Source of the DNA: Wuchereria bancrofti
Lineage: Eukaryota; Nematoda; Chromadorea; Rhabditida; Onchocercidae
DNA length: 64,000 bases
NCBI GenBank assembly: GCA_005281725.1
Contig: SSBO01000009.1
Span: 7,626,303-7,690,302, forward strand
Reading direction: 5' to 3'
Made by a program: the position numbers and the translations under genes
The notes under the pieces: model-generated
Told to the model about the DNA's origin: nothing
Seen by the model: the letters and a program-made list of their open reading frames with translations, nothing else
Database searches by the model: none
Shown: positions 11,801-23,492 of the stretch, one piece after another
How positions within the stretch are numbered: position 1 is the first letter of the stretch
How the letters are laid out: each line of letters begins with the position of its first letter

Positions 11801-13368
11801 GTGTGGGAGACGACCATCACTATAAAAGAAAAAAGGGGCGAATAGCAGATGTCAGTTTTTCTATTCACAGATACTTGAATGCTTGAATAGAAATAAATAA
11901 GTAAAGGAAAACTGAATATGTCAAAAGGAATGGAAAGCCATCTTGAAATCAAACAGAACAAATTATCGAAAAATTGTTGAGAAAGCCTCAATAATCTTTG
12001 ATATAATTAACTGTCCGTGCATGGTTAAATGATCAATGAAGTAAATTTTATTAATTACCACTCCTATTACTTGCATTTGTCCGTTTGGAGAGAATGTTAA
12101 AATTAACGAAAATATTTCCTCTAAAATAATATTTCATTTAAAATTTTAAAGACCACTGATAACTAACGAATAGCTAACATATTCAAAATGATATCCATAA
12201 ATATGACAAGTAAGACAAAAGATTTGAGAGGAACAAAGACCAATGACAGAAAACAGCTGCTAGTAAGTGGTATAAGGCTATTTATTCAGAACCATTTTTA
12301 AAAAGATCGATAAGACTAAAAAGAGATGATTAAAATTTCATCTTGCTGGAAATTTCAATTTTTATAATTTCAACTTTGAAAGCTTTCTGTGTCATATCAT
12401 AGTTTATTCACGGCTAATCCAAATCTAGTACCTTCAGTAGTTACTTTATCGTCTTGGGAAAACTTCAAAAGTTCTTCAAACTAATTCTACCATATCACAA
12501 CGATCTCAAGATTACTAAATGCTAAATCCATTTTATTGAAAGATTAACGAAACGACTCGCGTACGATCGAATTTCTAATATTAGTAAATCTGTGCACAAA
12601 TCGTGCTTTATGAAGCATACAACTTAATCATACCAAATTTTCCTCTCAGAACAAAAACTGTTTACTTCGTGCCTAAATATTTCACTCTTAAATTCCTAAA
12701 ATTTAGGACTTTTCCTGGACTCCAACTTCTCCCAAGGCAGTAATAAAAAGTCATAAATTCCAATGAAAAAAAAAATAATGAAAAAGAAACTGCCTTAGTT
12801 AAAGATATGATTGGACTATGTCAAGACTAAATCATCATAATCTTTACACAATCATTATTTTTTAATTCCCTTATCTATCAAACATCTAAGCTCAAAAATT
12901 CGTAATGATAAATCTACGGCAGTGGCCAAAAATTATGATAAACTTTGCTATAAAGTTAACAAATGCCATCATTATTTGTTGTCTAATTAAATAAGAATAA
13001 ATGAATTACTTCCAAATAAGTCACATATTAAGTGATAACAAGTAAGGGATTAAACAAATGTATAAGTAAGCATTAAGTGATCTTGTAATATATACAGTTG
13101 AAATAAAAACAGAAATCAAATATATTATTTTTTTCAATACAGTTAATGTCATATTACCCAAAAATTTTAATGCAATGCAAAAAAAATTTTTAATGCAATT
13201 AAAGTTCATCATGACATTAAAAGACTGTGTAAGTTATGTGCACCATATTACTCATTCGCAGCTTACAAAAATAATTTAAAAAACTCTTTACAGAGTATTA
13301 TAATAGGCTGAAATTATACGATATTTTCTCTCTGAATAATGCAAAAGAAAAAAAATTTTTTTTTGCAG
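8812..13368. other. No supported gene; AT-rich DNA
   Basis: Long A and T runs, a (TCAA)n run at 10031-10059, and isolated open frames of 80 to 97 codons (10217-10510 plus, 11379-11651 plus, 11719-11991 minus) without clear splice context. Confidence 0.5.
10031..10059 (+). repeat. (TCAA)n microsatellite
   Basis: About seven perfect TCAA units. Confidence 0.9.
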
Positions 13369-13484
13369 GCAAAATTTGCATGAAGCATAGAGAAAAATAT
13401 TGGATTAGGAGCGCTAGAAATAAATTGCTAGGACCATTAGAACAGTTTGGTTATCTTGACATGAATGACAGACAGGAAGTTTGA
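13369..13484 (+). CDS. Candidate terminal exon
   Basis: A very strong acceptor (nine T then GCAG) ends at 13368. After two nucleotides, 37 codons are open to TGA at 13482-13484. The peptide (KICMKHREKYWIRSARNK at its start, MNDRQEV at its end) is charged and hydrophilic, with GC above the flanks. It would need an upstream exon ending in phase 1, which I did not find. No family recognised. Confidence 0.35.
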
Positions 13485-16002
13485 AATGGGACAAGATGCA
13501 GCTCATCAAAATGACATTGAATTGTTATAGATGGCATTTTTCAAAACTCACATTTGATGACTCCGATTTGAATAGGCCCCAAATGGCTTATCATAATGAG
13601 TAGCATTTAGTCGATTATCTTACGAACAATCCGTTTTAGATTATTTTAGCCATTTTATCGGTGCTACTTCTTCAAAAATAATAAGATTGCATTATCTTTA
13701 GAATAATGTTCTCAGAAGGGATAATAGCTATGGTACTTTAAATGACATAGATGAAAAATTTTGCGATTCAGCCTTATCACATAAAAACAATTTTAAAGAG
13801 AATTTCCAGGGATTGAAGAAAAAAGGAAAAAACAAAGTGATAACAATAAATTTCTAAATATTCCAACTATTTTCATTTTCATATCAATGAAACTTGTAGA
13901 ATACAAGAATTATGAATACATCCTTATGTTATACTCAAACTTATTGCTAAACCTAAGAGCTAAAATATATTCCGATATTTTTCAAAAAAAAAAAAAAAGA
14001 AAAACTTAATAGAACACTTCAATAAGTCGAACGAAAAACTGGTAACAAGAAACTCAAATTCTGCTTTAAATTTTCTCTTTAGCATAAAAAGCTATAGGAA
14101 ATATAAATCAAAAGACTACCTTGAAGAATGATTTAACTTTCTGAGTTGTCGGTCTAAGTGAATGCTATAGTGATATTAATTCAAACCGATATGCTTCAGT
14201 AAATTATATGACAACTTCAATGATTTAAGAGAAAAGCGGAATAAGGCTGAATTAATTTAAATTCTGCCATGAAAAGCTTAACAGGAAAACAAGCAAGCAT
14301 AAGAAACGTACATATGAAAAAACTCATCATTCCAATACAATGCATTTGAAATAAATAAGTAAATTTAATAGCTGTTAAAGCTAAAATATATGATTGGACT
14401 AAGGGAAATATTTCGGTTATTGCTAAGAATAGAAATATTTCCAAAACGATTGTTCAAAATTTTCATTTTCATGGCACACAAGTAAGTTCATAATATATTA
14501 TAAAATTTTTTCATTTTGAATATTCCATATTTCAAGAGATTGATTAACATGAATAAACAATTAAATGAATGGCTAGACCTTATAAAATGGAAAAATAATT
14601 GAAAAGGAGTGGTGGTGGTAAATGGAAGAAGGTGTTGCTAAAAATTTTCGATGAAAGCATATGATGTGAATATTTAAGCCAAAATAAAGAAAGAAACGGA
14701 AGAATAACATTAAAGTTTGTTTGACAACAATGAAACAACCATCACATCAAAGCAATCATACATACTTAAACACGTAAATTGCACCAGTAATGTTTAATAT
14801 TTAAGCGATTTAAGCGATGAACACGCATAAATAATGCTTATGCTTATGAGATGATAATATTAGCAGATAGATTTGAGGAAACACAGACATTATATGCTGA
14901 AATAGTTGAGTGGAACGTTATAAAAGATAATGTGTATATCAATGAGAGTGATCGGATTCTTTCGGTACATTAGTTATTATCAGTGCAAACAGATCAGTTT
15001 GCATCAATTTGATAAGACGAATATTTGCTTATGCGTTGAATAATTCTTATCATAATCTAGCAATAATAACGAATTTGATTATTTGAAGTATTGATTATGA
15101 ATGAAAAGAATAGCTTGGAATTTCAAAGAAGAAAACAATTTCATTCGAAAATATGTAGAATTTTGCTTAAGGTAAATATAAATTAAACTACCATCAATTT
15201 CTTTAAAATGTGGGGACAAAAATTTTTTTTAAAAAACATACAGAAGGCAAAATTAAAATCCATGCAAAATATTAAGAGAAGCTATGTTTGTAATGCGAAC
15301 TATCTGCTGTTATAAGCAAAAGACAAAAGATCGGTATAAAAAAACACGAGTATTTGTAAAAGGAGTAAAATTACTGCAACGCAATTGACAACAATGACAA
15401 CGACGTTGACAACAAAGGAAAGAGTTGGGACAACATTCAAAGAAAGGCTGTAAAATGAGGGGGAAAAAAAGAAAATATGTGATAGGGAAGAATGGTAGCT
15501 GAAGAAGTAGCTCAAGATTAAAAAAAGCAAGAAAAGGCCAATAGGTCTGAGCCATAAATGATTATGTTGGAGAATGATTTGAAAGTATGAAATGGAAGAG
15601 AGAGGGGAAGGGAGAAAGCAAGAATCCCTCAAATTCTATCTATACTCCCTTTGATTTTCTTTAAAGATAATAAGCCCTTTTGGCTTTCAATGCAAATTGA
15701 AAAAATACTATGGGGACAATGAAGAAAGATAGAAGAACGATGCTATTCTCTTACTGTATTAGCTTAGGCTTATTCTTTGTCTCTTTCTTCTTGTAGCTTA
15801 TTCTGCTACTACACTATTCGTTGCAATTATTGACTAACTAATTAAGAGATAAATTAAACAGGACATATAAGTCTTATATGCAAATTCGTATACCATGAAA
15901 AGATCTCATATTTCTGAAGGAAGTTCACAGCAATCACTAGAAATCAGCGGTCAATTCAAATCATTCATTCATTTGAATGAAGTTGGGATTATAAGAGTTT
16001 AG
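13485..16002. other. No supported gene
   Basis: AT-rich. The 110-codon minus-strand frame at 15300-15632 is the complement of a purine-rich, ACA/AAG-rich plus strand and reads as a hydrophobic low-complexity peptide; I regard it as spurious. A short plus-strand Thr-rich open segment (about 15360-15450) is of chance size. Confidence 0.45.
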
Positions 16003-16624
16003 ATGAAGATGAAATCCTTGATGAAAAAAATGAAGGTTTGATGAGTCTACAGATGTGTCAAAGTTCATCAACGGCCAAACTAACTTTGGTACCATTAATA
16101 CCATATAGAATAAAAAGACTTGTAATGTACTTCAATTTCAAGATATATATGCGTGCATATATGGAAAGGGCAATGTCGGTTAATTCTGAAGGTGGCTAAA
16201 GATAAAGAATTGTTTGCTATGCCAAAGAAATTTCCTAACGTCAGTGATAATCTCAGAAAAACTTCAGAAAATATTCAAATTAATAGACTGGAAAGAGAAG
16301 AGTTGAAAAGTGTCAGAAAGCAAGGATTTACTATTACTTGCTAAAAAGTGAAATCTCGACAAGGTTACAGAAACTTCAAAATAATTTAGCATGCTGATTT
16401 CTTTTTATATCAATGTTTCATTTAAAACAGTTGAAACAAAAGCAAGGTCAAAAAATTGGGAATTGTTCCAGATCGAAGTTGAAGATAGGATGGCATGGTT
16501 CCAGAAAGTCTTTAAAACGTCAGAAAAAAAGAGATATAAATCAGCAACTGCTCTGCTCACCCATCTTCCTCGAGAGAATTCTGTGCCTTCTCATATTAGA
16601 AAAACAAAATTCCGTCATGGATAA
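16003..16624 (+). pseudogene. Coding-like region in three successive frames
   Basis: Three consecutive stretches are open and have codon use biased to purine-N-pyrimidine: 16003-16199 (64 codons, begins EDEILDEKNEGLMSLQ), 16153-16344 (ends RKQGFTITC) and 16391-16624 (includes EDRMAWFQKVFKTSEKKRY). Each is in a different frame and overlaps or closely follows the last. This could be one decayed coding sequence with frameshifts, for example an old processed pseudogene or transposon fragment, or three exons: an acceptor AAACAG at about 16430 fits the last block. No family could be assigned. A tRNA-like repeat lies 200 bp downstream. Confidence 0.35.
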
Positions 16625-16822
16625 TAAATTAGTGACCTGAACTTTACATCTTCAAACACAATTCCCACTGTTACTTTTAAGCTTTTATCGGACCTGTGAA
16701 ATAGAATGAAAACCTGAATTGTAAGACTTATTCCCGAAGGTCAAACAAACTAAAAAGCAATTGCCGAATGTTAGCTAAATTAGTTTAGAGCTGGAGTTCT
16801 GCTAGTTGATAAACTGAAGATG

Positions 16823-16890
16823 GGATGGTTCAACTGCTAAAGCCTTGCAGTAATCCCGGGGGAAATAGCCACGTGTGGTTCAAACCATCC
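16823..16890 (+). repeat. tRNA-like segment, possible SINE head
   Basis: Contains TGGTTCAACTGC at 16826-16837, one base off the pol III A box consensus, and GGTTCAAACC at 16877-16886, a perfect B box core, about 40 bp apart. GGATGGTT at its start pairs with AACCATCC at its end, and the length (68) is tRNA-like. The T arm does not fold properly because the B box overlaps the terminal pairing, so it is not a functional tRNA. It shares the pattern GATGGTTCA then GC and TGCA with the minus-strand segment at 52.85 kb, suggesting a family of tRNA-derived elements. Confidence 0.45.
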
Positions 16891-19800
16891 TAGACAACTT
16901 AGCACTGAATAATCGAACAGTGCATTAGAAATTTTCAAATTGATATCAGTAATTCTAATCGAACTAATTGCAAAAAAGCATTTTCCTGAAATAGTTTCTA
17001 TTAAAAGCATATTTCGTCCTGAATTCAATCTCAGGAAAAAAAAATCACTGATTTATGTTGATTGCAGCATCCATGCATTTCACTATTTCTCGGAATTACT
17101 TTATTTGATGAATTTAGTTGAAAGGTGTTCGACCTACTTCTCCTCACCTACTCGATAAATCATCTCCAACGATTTTACCAGAAAGATCAATTTATCAAAA
17201 ACGATAGTAATGTTAGGCTTCAAATAAAAAATAAAAAAAAAAAAACTAAACCGTAATCTCAACAAGGATAAAGGGCAAATCAATTAATTAACGAGAAATT
17301 CATTATTACACTTCTGTCCTCGTCAATCCTTCTCTAGCCTTGTCAACTGCGTAAACCATCAGTATGTCATCTCACTACCGTTGTTCTACTCCTTTGAGTA
17401 AAAATACAACTTTTTCCCAAAATTCAAGAAATGACAATTTTTTTTGTCTTCTTTCGTTTGAAGAAAGCAATGATAAAGAGAAAAAATACGTGCAAAGAAC
17501 GAAAAGAAGCCTAAAGATTTCGTAAAATTTGCTTTATTTTAGCAGAAACTTTCAATCGATCGGAAGGAATTTTTGAAATTTGGTTTCTTCCAGGTCGAAA
17601 AACTTTTTTACTTTTTTAAGATATCAAAAATTTTAGTTTGATCTTTAACTTTTTTGCCACTCTTTTTTTTGAGATAAATCATGCAAAGTTTATTATTCAA
17701 TTACTTTAATGGGAACAATACATGTAATACAAGTTTCACAATAGAATTATTCCCGCTATTTGTTAGGATCGTAAAGAAGTTAGTGCAGTTCATGATAAAA
17801 TCATCGTAAAGATTTTCAAATTACTATCATCTGTAATTTGGCTGATAGAAAAAAGAGGAATGAAGATAAAATTTAAAGAAAAAAAAACAAAATAAAATTA
17901 TCGTTAATTGTTTTTATGATCTTTAGAGATTTCAAAAGAGAAAATCTGATATGACGATGAAAACGATATACCAAACAAACTGCTATAAAAAAAGAGCTAT
18001 ATAGGATGAAGTTAGCTGTTAACGGGAAGAACAAAGGATAAAAACCGTTTAAGTGTTTCGCAGTTTTATGAATTTATTTTTGTTGATTATTTAACTATTG
18101 ATAAAAGCTATTAAATTGGTACTAAGTTTAAAGAGGAAAATGATGAAAATAAAAGAAAGGAAAGATAAAATAATTGTTAACTACCAAGCGGTTATAGTCA
18201 CACTGCATGAGAAGAAAAAAAGCAATAATTTCCTCAATTGTTAATGATACGAAAAATAATTTAGCAGCATTGAAAATGATTCTATCGCTATTCTTTTAAT
18301 CTTCAAAATCGTTTGAATTTTATCACCCGCAAAGCTTTTACAACTACGAATCATATCAAAACATTGCCGCTTAAAATTTATTCCTAAAATCTTATCATCC
18401 TGCTGTATAACCCAATCTTATTATCCTAAAATTATATCTGTAAAAGCTGAAATTGATTTATAAAATCTTATTATCTTATCTTGCAAACTTACTTTTTAAT
18501 TTAATTTATAGTACTGGATTCACCTTAGCGGTGTTACAATCGTTTCTGTTTATAGTATTATCAGTACTATATGCATATGGTAATTTATTTTATTGAGTGA
18601 TAGCAATACACACTCGAGAGAGAGAGAGGGAGAGACAAATTCCGATCAGTTTTAAATTGGAATCGCTATTGAACATTTTCTTGGAACTTAAAATCTTTAG
18701 AATCTGTTCTTTTAACTATTATCCTTAATTAATTCCTTAACTGTAAACACTCATTCTATTTACATCAAAATTTCACATTAAATAATTCATTTAAAGGTAT
18801 TTATTCGATTGGTAATATTTTGAAGTTAGTCCCTTTTTTAAAATATAATTGTTCTTTCATGTGAAGTATTCTGAAGTCAATCAAGTAAACAAATTATATT
18901 TGTTAGGAAAATTGGAAGAAATAAGTCGCAGAGCAGAGAATTATTCAATTGCTCTTACAAAAGAAATGTGAAAGAAATGGCTTTTCCAATAAATTTTTCT
19001 GTCTTCTCTTTTATTGAAAAAATAAAAATAAAATAAAGTTGAAAAGAAAAAAAAATTTTTTTTGAAGTTTTTTGTGTCTTTTTAAGGCAAACAAAATTCA
19101 ATCCAAACACATATATACTTATTAGTGATATGCGTTAGATGGCTTTTGATTCAGTTAATATGGTATGCCCTATTATTAATATTTTCCATTTAATGAATTT
19201 TTACAAACAAAAGGAGAAGAAAAACAAAATGCTTGTTGCATAATTTTGTTTCCTACAGTCTTGCATGTCAGTTGGTGAATGATAGCGGTGATCATGAGTT
19301 CTTGTTTAAAAACTCATCAAAATAATATTTTTTCTTCACGCTTATCCCTAATTTATCAATGAGTTGGATCCTACTTTTAATTAATAGCATATTTTAATTA
19401 ATAACGCGATGAAAAATCGTAATAATGAATAGCAAAAAGCATATTTGCACTGCTTAAGACAGCATCAAAACAGCGTACGTCTCAAGACGTTAAACTGACA
19501 AAATAATTCAACGTGAAGGAAGATGGCAATGAGTAAGTCGTTGGATCATTTCGTCGTCTGATATAAGAAACACATTTGTAAGGTCGGAGGAAAATCGAGA
19601 GTGTCATGTTAAGTTAAAAAAAGCAGCGACGGATTAGTATAGGCTACAATTGGAACTAATGTTAAATTGTAAAATGTAACAGATAAACAAGAACGCTTCC
19701 ACGACAGCTTATTGAAATTTGTAGTTAGCGACCATTTACTAATAAACAAAAGATTCATTTTTTTAAAATATTTTTCCTAACTTTTTACTTCAAATTATTT

Positions 19801-20178
19801 TCATATCTTTTATTTCAGTTTAACCTTCATTTTGGTAATATCATGAAAATCAATTGCTACGGCTGTAGTTCAATTTGTGTCTGATCTTATATTTTTTTTT
19901 ACTTATTTCTTGGGACAATAAGCTATGCCAAAAATGACATTAGGACGTAATAAATAAGATGGCATTAGAATCTTCAAAATTTGCCTAAACAAAATTACAA
20001 TCAGTTCTGCTGCATCGAGAACAAATGAGGAGACGGTAATTGCAGTTGACAGAAGGAGGGACCAGAGCAGGTTGCACAGGTGTCGATGACATTAGCTCAT
20101 CATCCTACCCCTTTTTCTCCATACTAGAGCAAATGGACTACAGTTCCTGCAAATCAAATCAACCATTTCTAATATAGA
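16891..20178. other. No supported gene
   Basis: AT-rich DNA with A/T runs and a short GA run near 18615-18635. GC-richer spots at 19,520-19,640 and 20,020-20,100 hold short open segments (the second can be read as 46 codons ending at a TGA near 20,080) without convincing exon ends. Confidence 0.45.
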
Positions 20179-20402
20179 TCAACTAGCAAAGTGTGTGTGT
20201 GTGTCTGTATGTGTGCGTGTGTGTATCTTTGTGTGTGATTTATGCCGTGTGCACCTGTCTAGGTGTGCACCTCTCTTTTCATCCGTAGATAATATTTTTA
20301 GTGATATAAAACCAAGTATAATTTGCAATCTGCTCTCAATTATTGTTATTAAAATTGCAAATTGACAATGCTTTGTAAAGCAAGTTGCACATATATGTAT
20401 AC
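20179..20402 (-). CDS. Possible 3' exon of the minus-strand gene
   Basis: A minus-strand frame of 88 codons ends here. If spliced at GATGACAG (acceptor ending at 20403) it begins with two nucleotides, which fits the phase of the exon ending at 21571. The downstream part runs through a CA/TG repeat (His/Thr-rich tail), which makes it doubtful. The alternative reading is an exon at about 20403-20450 with donor CAG/GTATAC, which is out of phase with the exon at 21571. Confidence 0.15.
20190..20245 (+). repeat. TG-rich microsatellite
   Basis: Imperfect (TG)n run with interruptions, followed by a GTGCACCT/AGGTGTGCAC imperfect inverted motif at about 20248-20270. Confidence 0.8.
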
Positions 20403-21570
20403 CTGTCATCGTTGCTGTCACATTAACCTTATCGGATGGTATCATACGTGAACTATAATTAGTTTATCCATGTGAATATTAAACATACTCCAGATCTGTG
20501 TACCATTACATATTGGTTATCTATCTACATTCTACTCCATAATTAGTTCTGTAATGATTGACTACAAAATATCTCTAAAATTAATATGAATTCATTGTTC
20601 AGCTGAGATAAGTTAGTACACAAAACACATAACATACATATGCATGCAGTAAATTGCAATGAAAAATGCATATTAATGATGGGTTAATTATATTATTGTT
20701 ACCAATTTTATTCATTCGCTATAGCATTAAAATATTTTGCTTCACCACACTAATTCAGTGAGCTTTTTTAAATTTTTTTTTAAGCAGAAAGAAGATTTTT
20801 TCTTCATGTAAAGTATTTCTTCCATTATCAAACGAAATGTTTAGAATATTAAAGCAGTGAACATTGGCAGAAAGCGCCTAAGCAACTTTCAAGAAAGTAT
20901 TATAACTGTATCGCATCTTTTACATGCCATCCTAAAACTGCTCAAAAATCTTGTAGTAAATGACTTGAGAAATCAAAAACCTAAATTCTGTTTAGCTCAT
21001 TATTACCTTAGTAAGGAATTATAAATCATACATAATTAAATTATCTGTAATTCAGCAAAATAGACGAATGTTTCAGTTCATTAAACTTCAGGAAGGGATA
21101 AATACCTTGATCGCATGAATTAGTGACATAAAGGAAAAAGGTAAGTATAAACTGGAAAACAACCAGAAGATTTTAGAATTAGTATTTTAAGAGACTATAA
21201 AATTAATTCGAAAAAAGGCGATGTTATTTTTTGTTTCTAAAAACTATTAACAATTTTTTTGTCACCAAAAAAAAAAAAAAATTCAAATCTGTATTAATGA
21301 AATAAACGTTTGTAAAATGGCTGTTACTCTAGCTGTTCCAACAAAACTATCGGAGAGATTGACAAGTTGCTTTTACACATCGATCGCTTTTTCATTTAAA
21401 ATACCAAAATTAAATTATTTAAAACGATTTTAATGAGAGTTAGGCTAACTATGCAGAGAATAGTATTGATGCTTTCTATTTCATATTAAAAGGAGCTTCT
21501 TCAATTGCTTTTAATCTAATTTACTACTTTAACAATAGAAGATTCAGCTTATTGGAAATTAAATAATTAC

Positions 21571-21750
21571 CTGCCGAAAGTTTTGTCCTTTCCCAGTTTG
21601 TTCTCTTCATTCTGAAGGTTGCAATCTTCCTACGGTGATCACCGCCATCAAAGAGTCGAACAGTTATCATATACTCAGTGACATCGTTATCATCGACATC
21701 AATGTCGTTAAACGAATGAGCGAACCAAACTATCGAAGCAGTCAGCTCGT
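21571..21750 (-). CDS. Exon 3 of candidate type II membrane protein gene
   Basis: Minus-strand exon. Acceptor GTGTCAACAG lies just above 21750 and the donor GGCAG/GTAATT follows 21571. It supplies two nucleotides to complete an Asp codon, then 59 open codons (begins ELTASIVWFAHSF, ends ERTKLSA) and one nucleotide. The sequence alternates hydrophobic and charged residues with an acidic DIDVDDNDV stretch, as in an extracellular beta-rich domain; no family recognised. The acceptor is weaker than most here. A local ATG at 21772 offers an alternative start, but in-frame stops directly precede it and the phase match with exon 2 favours splicing. Confidence 0.42.
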
Positions 21751-22391
21751 CTGTTGACACGTCCCCTCCCATTCATCATAGATACACATGTGTACAATAA
21801 ATAAATACACCCCTTATATACAGTATTCTCTCCTTCCTCTACATTCACTTTTCAATATGAAAAACCGACGAAGGATACCTTAAAATTTGAGCCTTTGAAA
21901 AATTTAGATCCTTTTGGAAGTTGAAGTGTAACTTAACGAAACATTATTCTGTCAAAGTTTTTTTTTTTTTTTGAGGAGCACATTCCTCATCTACACTTCA
22001 TCATTTTCCCGCATTCTGTTAAGGTCATATAATGAAAAGAGGACAAGTTTTTTTCAATATAAAAAGTCTAGCAGGGAAGTTTCAAATATTTGGAAAATCT
22101 AAATTTCGAAATAATTAAATTTAACATCTGCATTACGTATTAATGCAAAAAACATTCAATTAATCATCAGAACTAAATACTTTTCCTCATATTACTATTC
22201 AGATACTTACCTCTGAATTAATAAAAAGAGATCGAGTTTCTATTTTATTTTTCATTAACCTTATTAAATCAATTTATATTATTAAACCATTACTTCAATT
22301 AGGGTGAGGAGAGTAGCATCTGAAATTATTCTAATAAAATTCAAAACAAGATGAAAGAATGCAATCTAAATATAGTGATATGTTTTTTTAC

Positions 22392-22571
22392 CGACGAAAG
22401 TTAACAGTAATGATTCCCAGGTAGAAGAAGAGTTAACAATAAAAGTTGTATGACACGGATATTGGCACCTATTTGAGGTACATCTATTGTAGGTAGCATC
22501 ATCAATTGTCTCATTGTATGCGCAAATAATGAATACAATTGAATAGATCGTGACGATCGATGGTATAGGCA
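22392..22571 (-). CDS. Exon 2 of candidate type II membrane protein gene
   Basis: Minus-strand exon of 180 nt between acceptor GTCCTCCATAG and donor GTCG/GTAAAA. With exon 1 it encodes a hydrophobic stretch PIPSIVTIYSIVFIICAY (residues about 22-39) followed by a luminal or extracellular part with three cysteines (residues about 51, 56, 60) and two N-glycosylation sequons (NET near 40, NSS near 67). Both exon ends are phase 1, matching exon 1 before and exon 3 after. An alternative is that translation starts at the in-frame ATG at 22584, which would make the hydrophobic stretch a signal peptide. Confidence 0.45.
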
Positions 22572-23192
22572 CTATGGAGGACATTCATTATAAATATTTT
22601 ATTAGGAATACACCATTTCCAACGCCATATTGTCACCATCAACAATTAAGAAAAGTATATTGCTTTTCTTAATTGCTATCCTTGGGATCAAATATTCTAT
22701 CTGAGGAAGAGTAACTTTTTGCGTCAGAAAATTGTTAAGCGACCAGGAATTTTTTTTTCCTGGCTAATTTATAAAAGAGATGATTCAAGTTATTTCACAA
22801 GACTCACACTGACGTTATCAGCGTGATATTTGACGTAAACATCTATACCTCAAAATAGATGTGAAAAAAACTATTTTAAATATGTGAAGAGTTCATACAT
22901 TATTAACTGTCTTTTTTCCTGTCCACTTTGCGTTTACCTAATTGAAATAAGAGATATTTTATTAGTTTGGGAAATTTTTAATTTTTTCTGTTTACCATTT
23001 TATAAATTTAATTTAAAATGGCTATGTATTTGCTTCTTTTATTTAACAACCTAACAAAAAGAGAAGAAAAACAAAAAAGCGAACGATTTAAGAAATTTTG
23101 AATTATTTTAAATTAATTCATTAATTAAAGGAAAATTATGCCATTATTTAAGTTTGTATGATTACGTTGAAGGAAACTCTTCCCAGTCTTAC
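22572..23192 (-). other. Intron 1 of the minus-strand candidate
   Basis: 621 bp, GTAAGA to CCATAG on the minus strand. It contains the perfect 13-bp inverted repeat at 22643-22675. The next intron (21751-22391, 641 bp) is similar in size. Confidence 0.4.
22643..22675 (+). other. Perfect 13-bp inverted repeat
   Basis: CAATTAAGAAAAG at 22643-22655 and CTTTTCTTAATTG at 22663-22675, with a 7-nt loop TATATTG. It would form an A/T-rich hairpin in the transcript or cruciform in DNA. Confidence 0.85.
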
Positions 23193-23253
23193 CTGTTTCT
23201 TTCTTCTTCTTTACTGTATCACATTCTTCTGATCTGCTTTGTTTGTCATCCAT
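23193..23253 (-). CDS. Exon 1 of candidate type II membrane protein gene
   Basis: ATG at 23253 opens a 20-codon charged segment (MDDKQSRSEECDTVKKKKET) ending at the excellent donor ACAG/GTAAGA in phase 1. Four bases before the ATG is ACTTTAG, a good acceptor for a spliced leader in a nematode. The short charged tail ending in lysines, directly before the hydrophobic stretch of exon 2, fits the positive-inside rule for a type II signal anchor. The three exons together give about 140 residues, open at the 3' end. Function unknown: no catalytic or named domain is visible. Confidence 0.45.
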
Positions 23254-23312
23254 GATACTAAAGTTCAGCAGCTGCTCGATGATTCCTTGTCACAGTTTAA
23301 TGTGCTTCCGAA

Positions 23313-23492
23313 ATGATAAAAACGGTTCAAATGATAGGCGAACGTAAGGTCGAAGCATTACGTAGTGACAAATGTCTGAATTTGGAATTATTCACGTTTA
23401 TTTTGACGGACAATAAACAAGATGCAGAAGTTTTGTGGATTTTAATGCAGAGAATGACATACGGAAGAAGATTCGCTTTAGAACACTGGTGA
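23313..23492 (+). CDS. Small plus-strand open frame, 59 codons
   Basis: ATG at 23313 to TGA at 23490-23492. The frame begins MIKTVQMIGERKVEALRSDK, continues with a hydrophobic middle and ends RMTYGRRFALEHW; composition is protein-like rather than simply AT-driven. It may be a complete small gene or a first exon, since CACTG/GTGAAG just before the stop is donor-like. It is divergent from the minus-strand gene, with start codons 60 bp apart. The complement is also open for about 54 codons, so strand is not certain. Confidence 0.35.
   Translation: MIKTVQMIGERKVEALRSDKCLNLELFTFILTDNKQDAEVLWILMQRMTYGRRFALEHW

Noticed and set aside
15300..15632. 110-codon minus-strand frame with hydrophobic stretches
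   Set aside because: It is the complement of a purine-rich, ACA/AAG-rich stretch; hydrophobicity follows from base composition, and no gene context was found.
16030..16110. Short frame reading DESTDV, reminiscent of hAT transposases
   Set aside because: Only about 24 codons before a stop, no other hAT motif around it, and another frame over the same DNA is longer and better.
21773..21830. TATATAAG upstream of an ATG at 21772 on the minus strand
   Set aside because: Looks like a promoter for a start at 21772, but in-frame stops precede that ATG and the exon joins in phase to the upstream exon; in AT-rich DNA such TATA matches are common.
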